Positions 44,801 through 54,396 are shown, counted from the first letter of the stretch. The stretch: DNA of 64,000 nt from Caldicellulosiruptoraceae bacterium PP1 (GCA_041320695.1 JBGGOQ010000001.1:124001-188000); one strand, 5' to 3'. The notes: a model not told the origin generated them from the letters alone. Made by a program: numbers and translations.

Positions 44801-45106
44801 TATGGAATAAGAAATCATACATTATTATTAGCTATGTTATTAGAGATATTTAATTTAGCAAGTTATGAAATTATTGGTGGGAAAAATACAGAGATATTTA
44901 TTAGGATTAATGACCCTAATAAGTTAGCAAGATTAATTCGGCAAAATTATTCAAATAGTATACTAACTGATATTAATAAAAGACGAGAAAATTCACAAGC
45001 AATTTTAAGAGAATTTTTATTAAAAGAGATGACTAATGAAGAAAGATGGAATTTTATAGAAGACTATTTTCTGAATTTTAAAGGTATGTATATAAATTAT
45101 ATTTAA
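41882..45106 (+). CDS. Large RecQ-like helicase with unrecognised N- and C-terminal regions
   Basis: 1074 residues. The first 300 match nothing I recognise. The RecQ-type core follows: Walker A APTGAGKSLLFQIP (about 327-340), VIDEAHLVTTWGRDFR (DEAH near 432), CLTATAVY, and FGMGIDIQEIEYIYHYAPTG plus EIGRAARD of the C-terminal core. The roughly 400 residues after the core lack the cysteine cluster of ordinary RecQ zinc domains, and I see no HRDC. The shape recalls large RecQ-like helicases of defence or DNA-modification islands. The gap from the previous gene is 33 nt with a GGTGGTG site, so it is probably in the same operon. It looks more A/T-rich than its neighbours. Confidence 0.85.
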   Translation: MINQYYIKRLSEIIDYYEKKPSKKIIFFKGFPGSFYKELYKIKPIVLFDKKYINKYGYIDIEKLEKNKNKYLAKLFNFDKEIAWGFYEELIMIAKLINNIKVNFNWEIYIVNNNLFSNYYPIDIEKQKLDEYYDYCNNDKENEEDNIFSLYYADIKKLYDDIYGITYINIDDENKYEEIKFFENIEIETYDKCDFNLKISLNSKQYDMLLTDVQKGKEINNVNLQIDSKNDIEKLKPLVRLFKESNINFKITYNERFIKDNIDNEIYLNIFKRYWGMDKEFRKLKIYKNPDENKEVIEMSQGQIIEFISQQAQNALNNTEYNDIFITAPTGAGKSLLFQIPAIYLAEYLDAITIVVTPLIALMRDQVSKLKFERGIEYVACINSEINYEEKQKIINDIREGKISIIYLSPEMLLANSINNIIGSRKIGLFVIDEAHLVTTWGRDFRADYWFLGDYLEKLRRSNFKFPILCLTATAVYNGPEDMVNETIKNLNLYKTKIFLGSVRRENIEFCINKWDNQTLRENKERIDDFKLKCTIDKIKFLIDNNKKGIIYCPYVSQVDDIYNSLDDKYKKYVGRYYGSMDKHDKLKAEEDFKYGNFKVIICTKAFGMGIDIQEIEYIYHYAPTGNLSDYVQEIGRAARDKKIKGIACIDFTDKDMKYVRVLYGLSGLKQYQIKEVMSKLYEIYKTKKRNKFLISADNFSYLFDYTDIENKVKSALLLISKDLHETFAFPVINIRPKSMFTKNFVCVPYEIEEKFIRDYGVYTKRIKDYESRIIPSNNNLDGDIIEFNVGNIYEVDMAALWENHFNHLTFAQFKWKFYEGDLFNYGQKLYPRFNLKIHYNKRYDEIKTDIINYIEKLIDIFYYFKLRGSVFNRDEFRKKCIEKLPWIFRNLELTNILLDLFVAETSQNIAFNQNIDRLKFIQERRNLSKDEKEYRIMNSNFATLKNYINKEILSAKPNQTDNVYSTYLALHNYGIRNHTLLLAMLLEIFNLASYEIIGGKNTEIFIRINDPNKLARLIRQNYSNSILTDINKRRENSQAILREFLLKEMTNEERWNFIEDYFLNFKGMYINYI

Positions 45107-45260
45107 TGATTTAAAACAAGTTACAATAAACATTTTACAAAGATAAACATTGATAATTAAGCTTTATAGAACTTAACTTAATTTAGAAATTTTTTTAATA
45201 AAATATCTATAATGATTTATATATTATTTAATTAATTAAAAAAATTATTTATATAAATTA

Positions 45261-45269
45261 TGATATAAT
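45261..45269 (+). promoter_or_regulatory. Extended -10 promoter of the cupin gene
   Basis: TGATATAAT at 45261-45269 is an extended -10, 31 nt before the cupin ATG. The rest of the gap 45107-45260 is A/T-rich with no gene visible. Confidence 0.5.
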
Positions 45270-45300
45270 AATGTAAAATCTACATTAAGAAGGTGTTTTA

Positions 45301-45654
45301 ATGTTAGTACGTAATTTTTTAGAAGCCATATTACAAGAAGAATCAAATATGCATGATGGTAAAGGTACTACTAATCATGCTCAGCTCTTTTTTAACCAAG
45401 ATTTTAAGTCAAATCTAAGATTTATTAATTACACAATTCTAACACCAGGTTCATCAATAGGAGTTCATAAACACGGTAATGACGAAGAACTTTATATTGT
45501 TTTAGAAGGAAATGGCATTATGACTGTTGATGGAGAAGAAAAAGAGGTAAAAGCAGGTGACATTATATTAAATAAGCCTTTTGGTGAACATGGACTTAGA
45601 AATAATTCTGAGCATGACCTAAAGATTTTAGTTTTTGAAGTAGGGATTGATTAA
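45301..45654 (+). CDS. Small cupin-domain protein
   Basis: 117 residues, a single cupin barrel. Motif 1 is GVHKHGNDEELYIVLEGNG, with two histidines and a glutamate for metal. Motif 2 is KPFGEHGLRN, with a third histidine. Small stand-alone cupins bind metal and act on or sense small molecules; the substrate is unknown. It could pair with the next gene, 39 nt downstream. Confidence 0.88.
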   Translation: MLVRNFLEAILQEESNMHDGKGTTNHAQLFFNQDFKSNLRFINYTILTPGSSIGVHKHGNDEELYIVLEGNGIMTVDGEEKEVKAGDIILNKPFGEHGLRNNSEHDLKILVFEVGID

Positions 45655-45693
45655 TTTATTTAAGAGTTTATATAAAAAAGGGGGAAATGTTTT

Positions 45694-46542
45694 ATGACTT
45701 TTTCATTTCCAAGAACAGAGGTTGAAGGTATTTCACTTCCAAGGATGATTATAGGAACAAACTGGATACTTGGTTATAGCCATACAAGCCCTGCTGCTGA
45801 TACACTTATCAAACGTCAACATTCTACAAAAGAAGCAATTTCAAAGATAATAGAAAGGTTTTTAAACTATGGTATAAATGCTATAATGGGACCTTTTGTA
45901 GGTAATCAGCTATTGATTGATGCAGTTAAAATGGCTGAGGATAAGACTGGCAAAGAAATGATAATTATTGATACTCCAATTATAAATGTAGATGATAATT
46001 CTATTGCAAGAAAAGAAACTGAAAAAATTATTTCAGAAAGTAAAAAACTTGGTGCAAAATTCTGCCTTCCACATCATAGCTCTGTTGAACAGCTTGTAAA
46101 TAAAAATAAAAGGACAATTGAAAGGCTGCCAGATTATCTTAAAATGATTAGAGACCATGGAATGATTCCGGGGCTTTCTTGCCATATGCCAGAGCTTATT
46201 ATTTATTCAGATTTAAATGAATATGATGTGCAAACTTATATCCAGATTTATAACTGTATGGGATTTTTGATGCAAATTGAAGTGGAATACATACATAAGG
46301 TTATTTGGGATGCTAAAAAACCAGTAATTACAATAAAACCGATGGCAGCAGGGCGTGTAAGTCCGTTTGTTGGTCTTACTTTTGTCTGGAATACAATAAG
46401 ACCAATTGATATGGTAACAGTAGGTTGCCTAACACCTGAAGAGGTAGATGAAGATGTTGAGATATCTTTAGCTGCTTTAGAAAGACGTCCACCTGACTTA
46501 GAAGGCCGCAGTAGCCCAAATAAAACTGATATTATGAAGTAA
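45694..46542 (+). CDS. Uncharacterised TIM-barrel-like protein
   Basis: 282 residues, soluble. GISLPRMIIGTNWILGYSH at the start and the TIKPMAAGRVSP and VTVGCLTPEEVDE segments near the end suggest a TIM-barrel enzyme, perhaps distantly related to the aldo-keto reductases. I do not see the full catalytic tetrad of that family and do not assign a reaction. PHHSS and HMPE give histidines that might bind metal or substrate. The gene has an AAGGGGGAAA site and its own terminator. Confidence 0.7.
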   Translation: MTFSFPRTEVEGISLPRMIIGTNWILGYSHTSPAADTLIKRQHSTKEAISKIIERFLNYGINAIMGPFVGNQLLIDAVKMAEDKTGKEMIIIDTPIINVDDNSIARKETEKIISESKKLGAKFCLPHHSSVEQLVNKNKRTIERLPDYLKMIRDHGMIPGLSCHMPELIIYSDLNEYDVQTYIQIYNCMGFLMQIEVEYIHKVIWDAKKPVITIKPMAAGRVSPFVGLTFVWNTIRPIDMVTVGCLTPEEVDEDVEISLAALERRPPDLEGRSSPNKTDIMK

Positions 46543-46545
46543 AAA

Positions 46546-46580
46546 AACCGAGTGCTGATTCTTGCACTCGGTTATTAATT
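46546..46580 (+). terminator. Terminator after the barrel-like gene
   Basis: AACCGAGTGC / GCACTCGGTT around an 8-nt loop, followed by ATTAATTTTT (imperfect T-run). Confidence 0.72.
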
Positions 46581-46585
46581 TTTAC

Positions 46586-46614
46586 TTGGTTTTTATAAAA
46601 AAAACATTTATAAT
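46586..46614 (+). promoter_or_regulatory. Promoter of the EamA transporter gene
   Basis: -35 TTGGTT at 46586-46591, a 17-nt spacer and -10 TATAAT at 46609-46614, 34 nt before the ATG. Confidence 0.55.
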
Positions 46615-46648
46615 TAAATATTAAAAAGCAAGAAAAGAAGTGAAGCTT

Positions 46649-47566
46649 ATGAAAAAGGGCTATATTTGTTTGGCTATTACAGTAATATTTTTTAGTTCTT
46701 ACGAAGTTGTGGGGAGAACTTTAACAGGAGTTGTTAATCCATTACAAGTAAATTTTATTAGATTCTTTTTTGGTGGGCTTATACTTTTACCATTAGCAAT
46801 AAAAAGTATAAAAACAAAAAGAATAAAGTTATCAGCAAAAGATATTTTATTTGTTGCATTAATTGGAATAATTAATGTAGTTATTAGTATGTCATTTTTA
46901 CAAATTGGTATTAATACTACAAAAAAAGCTAGTTTAGCTGCTGTTATATTTAGTTCAAATCCTCTTTTTGTAGTACTTTCAGCGTATTTTATTTTAAATG
47001 AAAAATTAAATATTCAAAAAATATCTGGTCTTATGATTGGTATTATTGGTTTGATAGTTGTATTTTATAAAGATTTATCAATCAGCGTATCTTATTTACA
47101 TGGTATTATACTTCTTATATTATCTGCCATTACATATGGTATTTACACAACAATGGGTAAAAAGTTTGCACAAAAAACTGATAGTATCATTATGAATTCT
47201 TTTTCTTTTTTATTTGGTAGCATTTTTTTGATACCTATTATTCTATTTAATAATTCTTCGTTATTTCATATATCAGCAAAGGCCATGCTGCCTATGACAT
47301 ATCTTACGTTGTTTGTTACAGGTATAGCTTATTATACATACTTTTTAGGTTTAACATACATGAATGCAGGTGCTGGCTCAATGATATTTTTCATAAAGCC
47401 AATACTCGCAAGTATATTTGCATGGATTTTTCTTGATGAAAAGATCTCCATAAATCTAATTATAGGAACCTTCATCATATTATTAGGAATATTTTTAGTC
47501 CAAAATGAAGATAAAAGTAATTTAAAAAGTATCATTTTTAAACCAAACTTTTTTAATGAAAATTAA
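46649..47566 (+). CDS. EamA/DMT family transporter
   Basis: About 305 residues with ten hydrophobic segments arranged as two EamA repeats. The first repeat has FIRFFFGGLILLPLA and LAAVIFSSNPLFVVLSAYF; the second ends GAGSMIFFIKPILASIFAWIF. Members export amino acids, nucleotides or drugs; the substrate is not predictable. ATG 46649 (ribosome site GAAGTGA) is preferred to GTG 46640. Confidence 0.9.
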   Translation: MKKGYICLAITVIFFSSYEVVGRTLTGVVNPLQVNFIRFFFGGLILLPLAIKSIKTKRIKLSAKDILFVALIGIINVVISMSFLQIGINTTKKASLAAVIFSSNPLFVVLSAYFILNEKLNIQKISGLMIGIIGLIVVFYKDLSISVSYLHGIILLILSAITYGIYTTMGKKFAQKTDSIIMNSFSFLFGSIFLIPIILFNNSSLFHISAKAMLPMTYLTLFVTGIAYYTYFLGLTYMNAGAGSMIFFIKPILASIFAWIFLDEKISINLIIGTFIILLGIFLVQNEDKSNLKSIIFKPNFFNEN

Positions 47567-47626
47567 CTAATTAACATAAAAATTTAATTGTAATTGACTA
47601 TGTTTTACTTTAAGGGATTAATTCTA

Positions 47627-47655
47627 TTGAATATATATTAACTGCATGCTATAAT
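47627..47655 (+). promoter_or_regulatory. Promoter of gltB-gltD
   Basis: -35 TTGAAT at 47627-47632, a 17-nt spacer and -10 TATAAT at 47650-47655, preceded by TGC (extended -10). It implies a leader of about 185 nt before gltB. Confidence 0.65.
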
Positions 47656-47764
47656 AGAAAAAATTATTGTTTTGAATAATGTATACATTTAATATTGAAT
47701 TTTAATAAACATTATTATATAGCTTAAAAAGCTATATTTATTCAAAATCATTTAATAACCTGTT

Positions 47765-47799
47765 AAGATTTATTCATTTTTAGATGTATAAATCTTTTT
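47765..47799 (+). promoter_or_regulatory. Terminator-like hairpin in the gltB leader
   Basis: AAGATTTAT (47765-47773) pairs with ATAAATCTT (47788-47796) and runs into TTTTTATTTTATTT. The stem has only two G-C pairs, so it is weak. Position between promoter and gene suggests possible attenuation; a second small hairpin, ATAGCTT/AAGCTAT, lies near 47720. Confidence 0.35.
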
Positions 47800-47847
47800 A
47801 TTTTATTTAAAATCTAATATTAAAAAGTATTGGAGAGGTTTGTGAAT

Positions 47848-50800
47848 ATGGGACTAAATAATTTACCGAAAAAACAAGGCCTATATGATCCACAATATGA
47901 GCATGATGCATGTGGTATAGGAAGTGTTGTGGACATAAAAGGAAGGAAGTCACACAAAATTGTTAAACAAGCTTTAACAATTCTAATCAACCTTACACAT
48001 AGAGGTGGGGTAGGAGCTGAACCAAATACTGGTGATGGAGCAGGTATTTTAATTCAAATTCCTCATAAATTCTTTAAAGAGGAATGTAAAAAAGAAGGCA
48101 TTGACTTACCAGAACCAGGACAATATGGGGTAGGTATGATATTTTTATCACAAGATAAAAATATTCGTGAATATAGTGAAAAAAAGGTTGAAGAAATTAT
48201 TAAACAAGAAGGGCAAACACTTCTTGGTTGGAGAACAGTTCCTGTTGATGATTCATCACTTGGTGTAACTGCAAAATCTTGTATGCCTTTTATTAGACAG
48301 GTGTTTATAAAAAGGAGTAGCGATATCAAAGATGATTTAGCTTTTGAAAGAAAGTTATATGTTATTAGAAAGCAGGCTGAAAAAGCTATAAGATATGCTG
48401 AAAAAGAGTCTTGTGATTCTTTTTATGTTGCAAGTTTATCATCAAAAACAATAGTTTATAAAGGTATGTTAACAGCTGAACAGGTCGAGCTATTTTATAA
48501 GGATTTAAGTAATCCTTATATGGAATCAGCCCTTGCTTTAGTACATTCTCGTTATAGCACAAATACATTTCCAAGTTGGGAACGTGCACATCCCAATAGG
48601 TATATAGTGCATAATGGTGAAATTAATACATTAAGAGGTAATATAAATTGGATGTATTCTCGTCAATCAATGCTAAAATCAGACTTATTTGGAGATGATC
48701 TAGAAAAAGTTTTACCAATAATAAATTCTGATGGCAGTGACTCTGCAATGTTTGATAATTGCCTTGAATTTCTTATGCTATCAGGTAGATCAATGGCACA
48801 TGCTGCTATGATGATGATACCAGAGCCTTGGTCAAATCATGAAAGTATGAGTGATGAAAAAAAGGCATTTTATGAATATCATAGCTGCTTAATGGAGCCA
48901 TGGGATGGTCCTGCTGCTATTGCTTTTACAGATGGTGATAGAGTAGGGGCTCTTCTTGATAGAAATGGTCTAAGACCATCAAGATACTATGTAACAAAAG
49001 ATGATTTGGTTATCTTAGCTTCTGAGGTTGGTGTATTAGATATACCACCTGAAAATGTTCTTTATAAAGAAAGACTAAGACCAGGAAGAATGCTTCTTAT
49101 TGATACAATAGAAGGAAGAATAATTAGTGATGAAGAGCTAAAACATAAAATAGCTTCAGAACATCCTTATAGAAAGTGGCTAGATGAGAATTTAATAACC
49201 TTAGAAGAACTACCAAAAGCTCAAGAATTACCTGAACCTGATTATGATACAGTACTTCAGCGTCAAAAAGCTTTTGGTTATACTTATGAGGATTTAAGAT
49301 TTATACTAACACCTATGGCTAAAGATGGTGTAGAACCAGTTGGAGCTATGGGCACTGATACTCCATTGGCTGTTTTATCTGAAAAACCAAAGCTTTTATA
49401 TAACTATTTTAAACAATTATTTGCTCAGGTTACAAATCCTCCAATTGATGCAATTAGAGAAGAAATAGTAACTGCAACCGAAACTTATATAGGCTCTGAA
49501 GGTAATCTTCTTGACCCGAAGCCTGAGAGTTGTCGTCAAATAAAGATAAAAACACCAATTATTGATAATGATGAGCTTGCTAAATTAAAGAACATTAATT
49601 GTGATGGATTTAAATCAATTACAATTCCAATACTATTTGACCCAAATCAAGGGGGACAAGGCCTTGAAAAAGCGTTAGAAAGCGTTTTTGCTAAAGCTGA
49701 TAAAGCTATAGAAGAAGGATGTAATATTTTAATTCTTTCTGATCGTGGTATTGATAAGGATAATGCACCAATACCAGCTTTACTTGCGTTATCAGGCCTT
49801 CATCATCATCTAATTAGAAAAGGAACAAGAACAAGGGTAAGTTTAGTTTTAGAATCAGGTGAGCCAAGAGAAATACACCATTTTGCTGTTCTAATTGGAT
49901 ATGGTGCATCTGCAATTAATCCATACTTAGCTTTTGAAACATTAGATATTATGATAAAACAGGGGTTATTAACCGATACTGACCACAAAAAAGCAGTAGC
50001 AAAATATCTAAAAGCTGCTACAAAAGGGGTTGTAAAGATACTTTCAAAAATGGGTATTTCTACAATCCAAAGCTATCAAGCAGCTCAGATATTTGAAGCA
50101 TTAGGAATTCACCAATCAGTAATTGATAAGTATTTCACTTGGACTCCATCACGTATTGGTGGCATTGATATAGATGCAATAGCCAAAGAAACCATATTGC
50201 GTCATAAAGCTGCATATAGCGAACATAAGATTGAAGACCATACTTTAGAATCTGGTGGAGAGTATCAGTGGAGAAAAGATGGGGAGTATCATTTATTTAA
50301 TCCTGAAACAATCCATAAACTTCAAATTGCTTGTAGAACAAAAAATTATGAATTATTTAAAGAATATTCAAAACTTCTAAATGAGCAAAGCCAAAAATAC
50401 AGCACAATTAGATCATTAATGGAATTTAAATTTGCAGAAAATCCAATTCCTTTAGAAGAAGTAGAAAGTATAGAATCAATTGTAAAAAGATTTAAAACTG
50501 GTGCTATGTCTTATGGATCAATAAGTAAAGAAGCACATGAAGCATTAGCAATAGCAATGAATAGAATTGGTGGCAAAAGCAATACAGGTGAAGGCGGAGA
50601 AGACCCAGAAAGATTTAAGCCACTACCAAATGGTGACTCAAAATGTTCTGCTATAAAGCAGGTTGCATCAGGACGTTTTGGTGTTACAAGCAATTACTTG
50701 GTTAATGCAAAGGAAATTCAAATAAAGATAGCACAAGGTGCAAAACCAGGAGAAGGTGGACAATTACCAGGAAGAAAAGTATATCCTTGGGTTGCAAAAA

Positions 50801-52446
50801 CAAGATATTCAACTCCTGGTGTAGGGCTTATTTCACCACCACCACATCATGATATATATTCGATTGAGGATTTAGCAGAACTAATACATGATTTAAAGAA
50901 TGCTAACCAAAATGCTCGTATTAGCGTTAAGTTGGTTTCAGAGGTTGGTGTAGGGACTATTGCTGCTGGTGTTGCAAAAGGACGTGCTGATGTTATCTTA
51001 ATTAGTGGATATGATGGCGGCACAGGTGCTTCCCCTCGAACAAGTATTAAACATGCAGGACTTCCATGGGAATTAGGTCTTGCTGAAACTCATCAGACAC
51101 TACTTTTAAATAATTTAAGAAGCAGAGTTGTTCTTGAAACAGATGGAAAACTTATGACAGGAAGAGATGTTGTTATTGCAGCACTACTTGGTGCAGAAGA
51201 ATTTGGATTTGCAACAGCACCGCTTGTTGTTTTAGGCTGTGTTATGATGAGGGTTTGTAACTTGGATACTTGTCCAGTTGGTGTTGCAACACAAAATCCA
51301 GAGCTTAGAAAGAAGTTTACAGGAGACCCTGAACATGTAGTAAACTTTATGTATTTCATTGCACAAGAAGTTAGAGAACTTATGGCCAAACTTGGCTTTA
51401 GAACAATAGATGAGATGATTGGCAGAACTGATAAATTAGAGATGAAAAAAGTAATAGATAATTATAAGGCAAAAGGCATTGATTTATCTAATATTCTTTA
51501 TCAGCCAAATGTCCCAGCAGAATATGGAAGATATTGTCAGATGCCTCAAGATCATCAGTTGGATAAATCACTTGACAAAAAGGTTCTTCTTGATTTATGT
51601 AAGCCTGCACTTGAAAAAGGTGAAAAGGTTAGTGCAACACTACCAATAAAGAATACTAATCGTGTTGTTGGAACAATTTTAGGCAGTGAAGTTTCAAGAC
51701 GTTACGGAGAAGAAGGGCTACCAGAAGACACTATTACATTACATTTTCAAGGTTCTGCAGGACAAAGCTTTGGAGCTTTTGTTCCAAAGGGTATAACTTT
51801 AATTCTTGAAGGAGATTCAAATGATTATATAGGTAAAGGGCTTTCTGGTGGAAAGATTATTGTATATCCTCCAAAGGAATCTACTTTTGTTCCTGAAGAA
51901 AATATTATTATTGGTAATGTTGCTTTCTATGGTGCAACAAAGGGTGAAGCATATATAAGAGGAGCAGCAGGTGAAAGATTCTGTGTTAGAAACAGTGGTG
52001 TTCATGCAGTTGTAGAAGCAGTAGGAGATCATGGATGTGAGTATATGACAGGTGGACGTGTTGTTGTATTAGGACCAACTGGAAGAAACTTTGCCGCTGG
52101 TATGTCTGGCGGGATTGCTTATGTATTAGATGAAGATGGAACATTTGAAGTAAGATGCAATAAAGAAATGGTTGATATTGAGCTTTTAGATGATCAGAAT
52201 GATATAAATGAACTTAAAACAATGATTGAAAATCATGTTAAATATACAGATAGTGAACTTGGTAAGAGAATACTAAATAACTTTGATGAAATCTTACCTA
52301 AGTTTAAAAAAGTTATGCCAAGAGATTACAAGAGAATGCTTCAAGCAATCAAAAAAGTGCAAGAACAAGGCCTAAGTGGTGAAGAAGCATTAATGGCTGC
52401 CTTTGAAGCCAACAACAAAGACTTGGCTCGTATAGGAGGTAACTAA
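47848..52446 (+). CDS. gltB: Glutamate synthase, large subunit
   Basis: About 1532 residues. It moves the glutamine amide to 2-oxoglutarate to make two glutamates, with electrons from GltD. The N-terminal glutaminase nucleophile is C22 in EHDACGIG after a short propeptide. The FMN-binding synthase domain and a 3Fe-4S cluster with C1131, C1137 and C1142 ([15 protein letters not shown]) follow. The C-terminal GXGXG beta-helix domain ([30 protein letters not shown]) is intact. ATG 47848 follows GGAGAGG by 9 nt; TTG 47830 and GTG 47842 are worse placed. Cotranscribed with gltD. Confidence 0.97.
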   Translation: MGLNNLPKKQGLYDPQYEHDACGIGSVVDIKGRKSHKIVKQALTILINLTHRGGVGAEPNTGDGAGILIQIPHKFFKEECKKEGIDLPEPGQYGVGMIFLSQDKNIREYSEKKVEEIIKQEGQTLLGWRTVPVDDSSLGVTAKSCMPFIRQVFIKRSSDIKDDLAFERKLYVIRKQAEKAIRYAEKESCDSFYVASLSSKTIVYKGMLTAEQVELFYKDLSNPYMESALALVHSRYSTNTFPSWERAHPNRYIVHNGEINTLRGNINWMYSRQSMLKSDLFGDDLEKVLPIINSDGSDSAMFDNCLEFLMLSGRSMAHAAMMMIPEPWSNHESMSDEKKAFYEYHSCLMEPWDGPAAIAFTDGDRVGALLDRNGLRPSRYYVTKDDLVILASEVGVLDIPPENVLYKERLRPGRMLLIDTIEGRIISDEELKHKIASEHPYRKWLDENLITLEELPKAQELPEPDYDTVLQRQKAFGYTYEDLRFILTPMAKDGVEPVGAMGTDTPLAVLSEKPKLLYNYFKQLFAQVTNPPIDAIREEIVTATETYIGSEGNLLDPKPESCRQIKIKTPIIDNDELAKLKNINCDGFKSITIPILFDPNQGGQGLEKALESVFAKADKAIEEGCNILILSDRGIDKDNAPIPALLALSGLHHHLIRKGTRTRVSLVLESGEPREIHHFAVLIGYGASAINPYLAFETLDIMIKQGLLTDTDHKKAVAKYLKAATKGVVKILSKMGISTIQSYQAAQIFEALGIHQSVIDKYFTWTPSRIGGIDIDAIAKETILRHKAAYSEHKIEDHTLESGGEYQWRKDGEYHLFNPETIHKLQIACRTKNYELFKEYSKLLNEQSQKYSTIRSLMEFKFAENPIPLEEVESIESIVKRFKTGAMSYGSISKEAHEALAIAMNRIGGKSNTGEGGEDPERFKPLPNGDSKCSAIKQVASGRFGVTSNYLVNAKEIQIKIAQGAKPGEGGQLPGRKVYPWVAKTRYSTPGVGLISPPPHHDIYSIEDLAELIHDLKNANQNARISVKLVSEVGVGTIAAGVAKGRADVILISGYDGGTGASPRTSIKHAGLPWELGLAETHQTLLLNNLRSRVVLETDGKLMTGRDVVIAALLGAEEFGFATAPLVVLGCVMMRVCNLDTCPVGVATQNPELRKKFTGDPEHVVNFMYFIAQEVRELMAKLGFRTIDEMIGRTDKLEMKKVIDNYKAKGIDLSNILYQPNVPAEYGRYCQMPQDHQLDKSLDKKVLLDLCKPALEKGEKVSATLPIKNTNRVVGTILGSEVSRRYGEEGLPEDTITLHFQGSAGQSFGAFVPKGITLILEGDSNDYIGKGLSGGKIIVYPPKESTFVPEENIIIGNVAFYGATKGEAYIRGAAGERFCVRNSGVHAVVEAVGDHGCEYMTGGRVVVLGPTGRNFAAGMSGGIAYVLDEDGTFEVRCNKEMVDIELLDDQNDINELKTMIENHVKYTDSELGKRILNNFDEILPKFKKVMPRDYKRMLQAIKKVQEQGLSGEEALMAAFEANNKDLARIGGN

Positions 52447-52447
52447 C

Positions 52448-53935
52448 ATGGGCAAACCAACAGGTTTTATGGAATATAAAAGAGAGGTTCCAAAGGATAG
52501 ACCACCATTAGAAAGAATAAAGGATTGGGAAGAGTTCCATTTAAGTCATGATGAAGATACACAACGTATACAAGGAGCTCGCTGTATGGATTGTGGAATA
52601 CCATTTTGTCATACTGGGCTTTTAATAAATGGAATGGCTTCAGGGTGTCCAATAAATAACCTTATACCAGAATGGAATGACCTTGTATATAAAGGCCTTT
52701 TTGAAGAAGCAATAAAAAGACTTTTAAAAACTAATAACTTTCCTGAGTTTACAGGAAGGGTTTGCCCAGCACCATGCGAAGGAGCATGTACTGTAGGAAT
52801 AAATGACCCTCCTGTAACAATAAAAACAAATGAATGTTATATAATTGATAAAGCATTTGAAGAAGGATGGATTAAACCTCAACCACCAAAGAAAAGAACA
52901 GGTAAAAAGGTTGCAGTTGTGGGCTCTGGTCCATCTGGGCTTGCATGTGCTGACCAATTAAACAAAGTTGGACATAATGTTACTGTTTTTGAAAGATCAG
53001 ATCGTCCAGGTGGGCTTTTGATGTATGGTATTCCTAATATGAAGCTTGATAAGAAAAAGGTTGTTGAAAGAAGAATAAATTTAATGAAGGCAGAAGGTGT
53101 AGAATTTATTACAAATACAGAAGTAGGCAAAGACTATCCAGCTGAAAAGTTACTTCAGGAATTTGATGCTGTTGTTCTTTGTGGTGGTGCAACAAAACCA
53201 AGAGACTTGAATGTTGAAGGAAGAAATCTAAAAGGTATCCATTTTGCAATGGAGTTTTTAGCTTCAAACACAAAAAGCCTTCTTGATTCTAACCATCAAG
53301 ATGGGAATTTCATATCAGCAAAAGACAAGGATGTTATTATAATTGGTGGTGGCGATACTGGAACAGACTGTGTTGCAACATCAATTAGGCATGGTTGCAG
53401 AAGTGTTCATCAATTTGAGATACTTCCAAAACCACCAGAGCAAAGAACAGATTATAATCCTTGGCCACAATGGCCAAAGGTCTTTAAGACTGACTACGGT
53501 CAAGAAGAGGCCATTGCACTATTTGGCAAAGACCCACGAAATTATTGCATAACAGCAAAAAGATTTGTCGGCGATGAAAATGGCCATGTTAAAGAGGTTC
53601 ATACAATTAATATAGAATGGAAGAAAGATGAACAAGGAAGGTTTATTCCTGTAGAAGTTCCAGGAACAGAAAAGGTTTGGCCAGCACAGCTTGTTTTACT
53701 TGCTATGGGCTTTTTAGGGCCTGATGAAAGTATTCTTGATAAACTTGGTGTTGAAAGAGATGCAAGATCTAATGCAAAAGCAGAATATGGGAAACATGCA
53801 ACAAATATAAAAGGTGTTTTTGCAGCAGGTGATATGCGTCGTGGCCAAAGCCTTGTTGTTTGGGCAATAAACGAAGGTAGAAGTGCTGCAAGAGAAGTGG
53901 ATAGGTTTTTAATGGGAGAAACAAACTTACCATAA
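52448..53935 (+). CDS. gltD: Glutamate synthase, small subunit
   Basis: 495 residues. Takes electrons from NAD(P)H via FAD and two 4Fe-4S clusters to GltB. The N-terminal cysteines lie in CMDCGIPFC and CPAPCEGAC. The FAD fold is [18 protein letters not shown], the NAD(P) fold is [16 protein letters not shown], and the end has [19 protein letters not shown]. Begins 1 nt after the gltB stop, with a GGAGGT site. Confidence 0.97.
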   Translation: MGKPTGFMEYKREVPKDRPPLERIKDWEEFHLSHDEDTQRIQGARCMDCGIPFCHTGLLINGMASGCPINNLIPEWNDLVYKGLFEEAIKRLLKTNNFPEFTGRVCPAPCEGACTVGINDPPVTIKTNECYIIDKAFEEGWIKPQPPKKRTGKKVAVVGSGPSGLACADQLNKVGHNVTVFERSDRPGGLLMYGIPNMKLDKKKVVERRINLMKAEGVEFITNTEVGKDYPAEKLLQEFDAVVLCGGATKPRDLNVEGRNLKGIHFAMEFLASNTKSLLDSNHQDGNFISAKDKDVIIIGGGDTGTDCVATSIRHGCRSVHQFEILPKPPEQRTDYNPWPQWPKVFKTDYGQEEAIALFGKDPRNYCITAKRFVGDENGHVKEVHTINIEWKKDEQGRFIPVEVPGTEKVWPAQLVLLAMGFLGPDESILDKLGVERDARSNAKAEYGKHATNIKGVFAAGDMRRGQSLVVWAINEGRSAAREVDRFLMGETNLP

Positions 53936-53944
53936 GGTGAATAT

Positions 53945-53988
53945 AAAAAAAGAGGCTATTAAATTTATTTTAATGGCCTCTTTTTTTG
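53945..53988 (+). terminator. Terminator of gltB-gltD
   Basis: Stem with AGAGGC at its base and GCCTCT opposite, extended inward by TATTAAA/TTTAATG, followed by a seven-T run. Confidence 0.88.
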
Positions 53989-54081
53989 TTTTATTTAATA
54001 TTAGTATATTATTCTAAATATAACTTTATAATGTTATAATAAATAATAATTATAAAAATTTGAAAATAAAAAGGTGTCGAT

Positions 54082-54319
54082 ATGTTAATTAATTACAAAA
54101 AAATGTCTATTGTTTTTTTATTATTAACAATATGCCTATTTCCATTTGTAAATGTTTATGCAAAGGTATATTTATTGTAGATCCAAAATATGAAAAAATA
54201 GAAGATAATAATAGAGATTCTTCATATTTATTCAAGGTTAGAGATTTTAAAATTACCCAATATACCAATTTTATTGATTTTTATTGTTTTTTTAATTAAA
54301 ATAGTATAGTGATTAAGGT
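54082..54319 (+). pseudogene. Remnant of a small secreted or membrane protein gene
   Basis: AAGGTG precedes ATG 54082, which opens a signal-peptide-like ORF (SIVFLLLTICLFPFVNVYAK) that stops after 32 codons at 54178-54180. A -1 frameshift near 54162-54165 (GCAAAGG) would continue as GIFIVDPKYEKIEDNN and then a hydrophobic stretch, LPNIPILLIFIVFLI, before running into the tRNA gene. It could be a broken gene, a sequencing error or chance. It has no recognised family and no function is suggested. Confidence 0.4.
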
Positions 54320-54396
54320 GCTCCATTAGCTCAGTAGGCCAGAGCGACTGATTCGTAATCAGTAGGTCGGGGGTTCGAATCCCCCATGGAGCTCCA
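54320..54396 (+). tRNA. tRNA-Thr (anticodon CGT)
   Basis: Full cloverleaf by eye. The acceptor stem is GCTCCAT/ATGGAGC, the anticodon arm ACTGA-TTCGTAA-TCAGT has anticodon CGT (reads ACG), and the T arm is GGGGG-TTCGAAT-CCCCC. The CCA end is encoded. Stand-alone tRNA; a common kind of integration site, but no integrase or att repeat is visible nearby. Confidence 0.96.

Noticed and set aside
32547..45106. Interpretation as canonical BREX or DISARM
   Set aside because: There is no pglZ, brxC or brxL gene, and no DUF1998 (DrmB) gene; the families present belong to a different set.
41882..45106. Housekeeping RecQ
   Set aside because: Nearly twice the usual length, no zinc cysteine cluster or HRDC, and located in the defence operon.
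45107..45260. Terminator after the RecQ-like helicase (AATTAAG/CTTAATT with a T-run)
   Set aside because: Stem is nearly all A-T with a long loop; not distinguishable from background in this composition.
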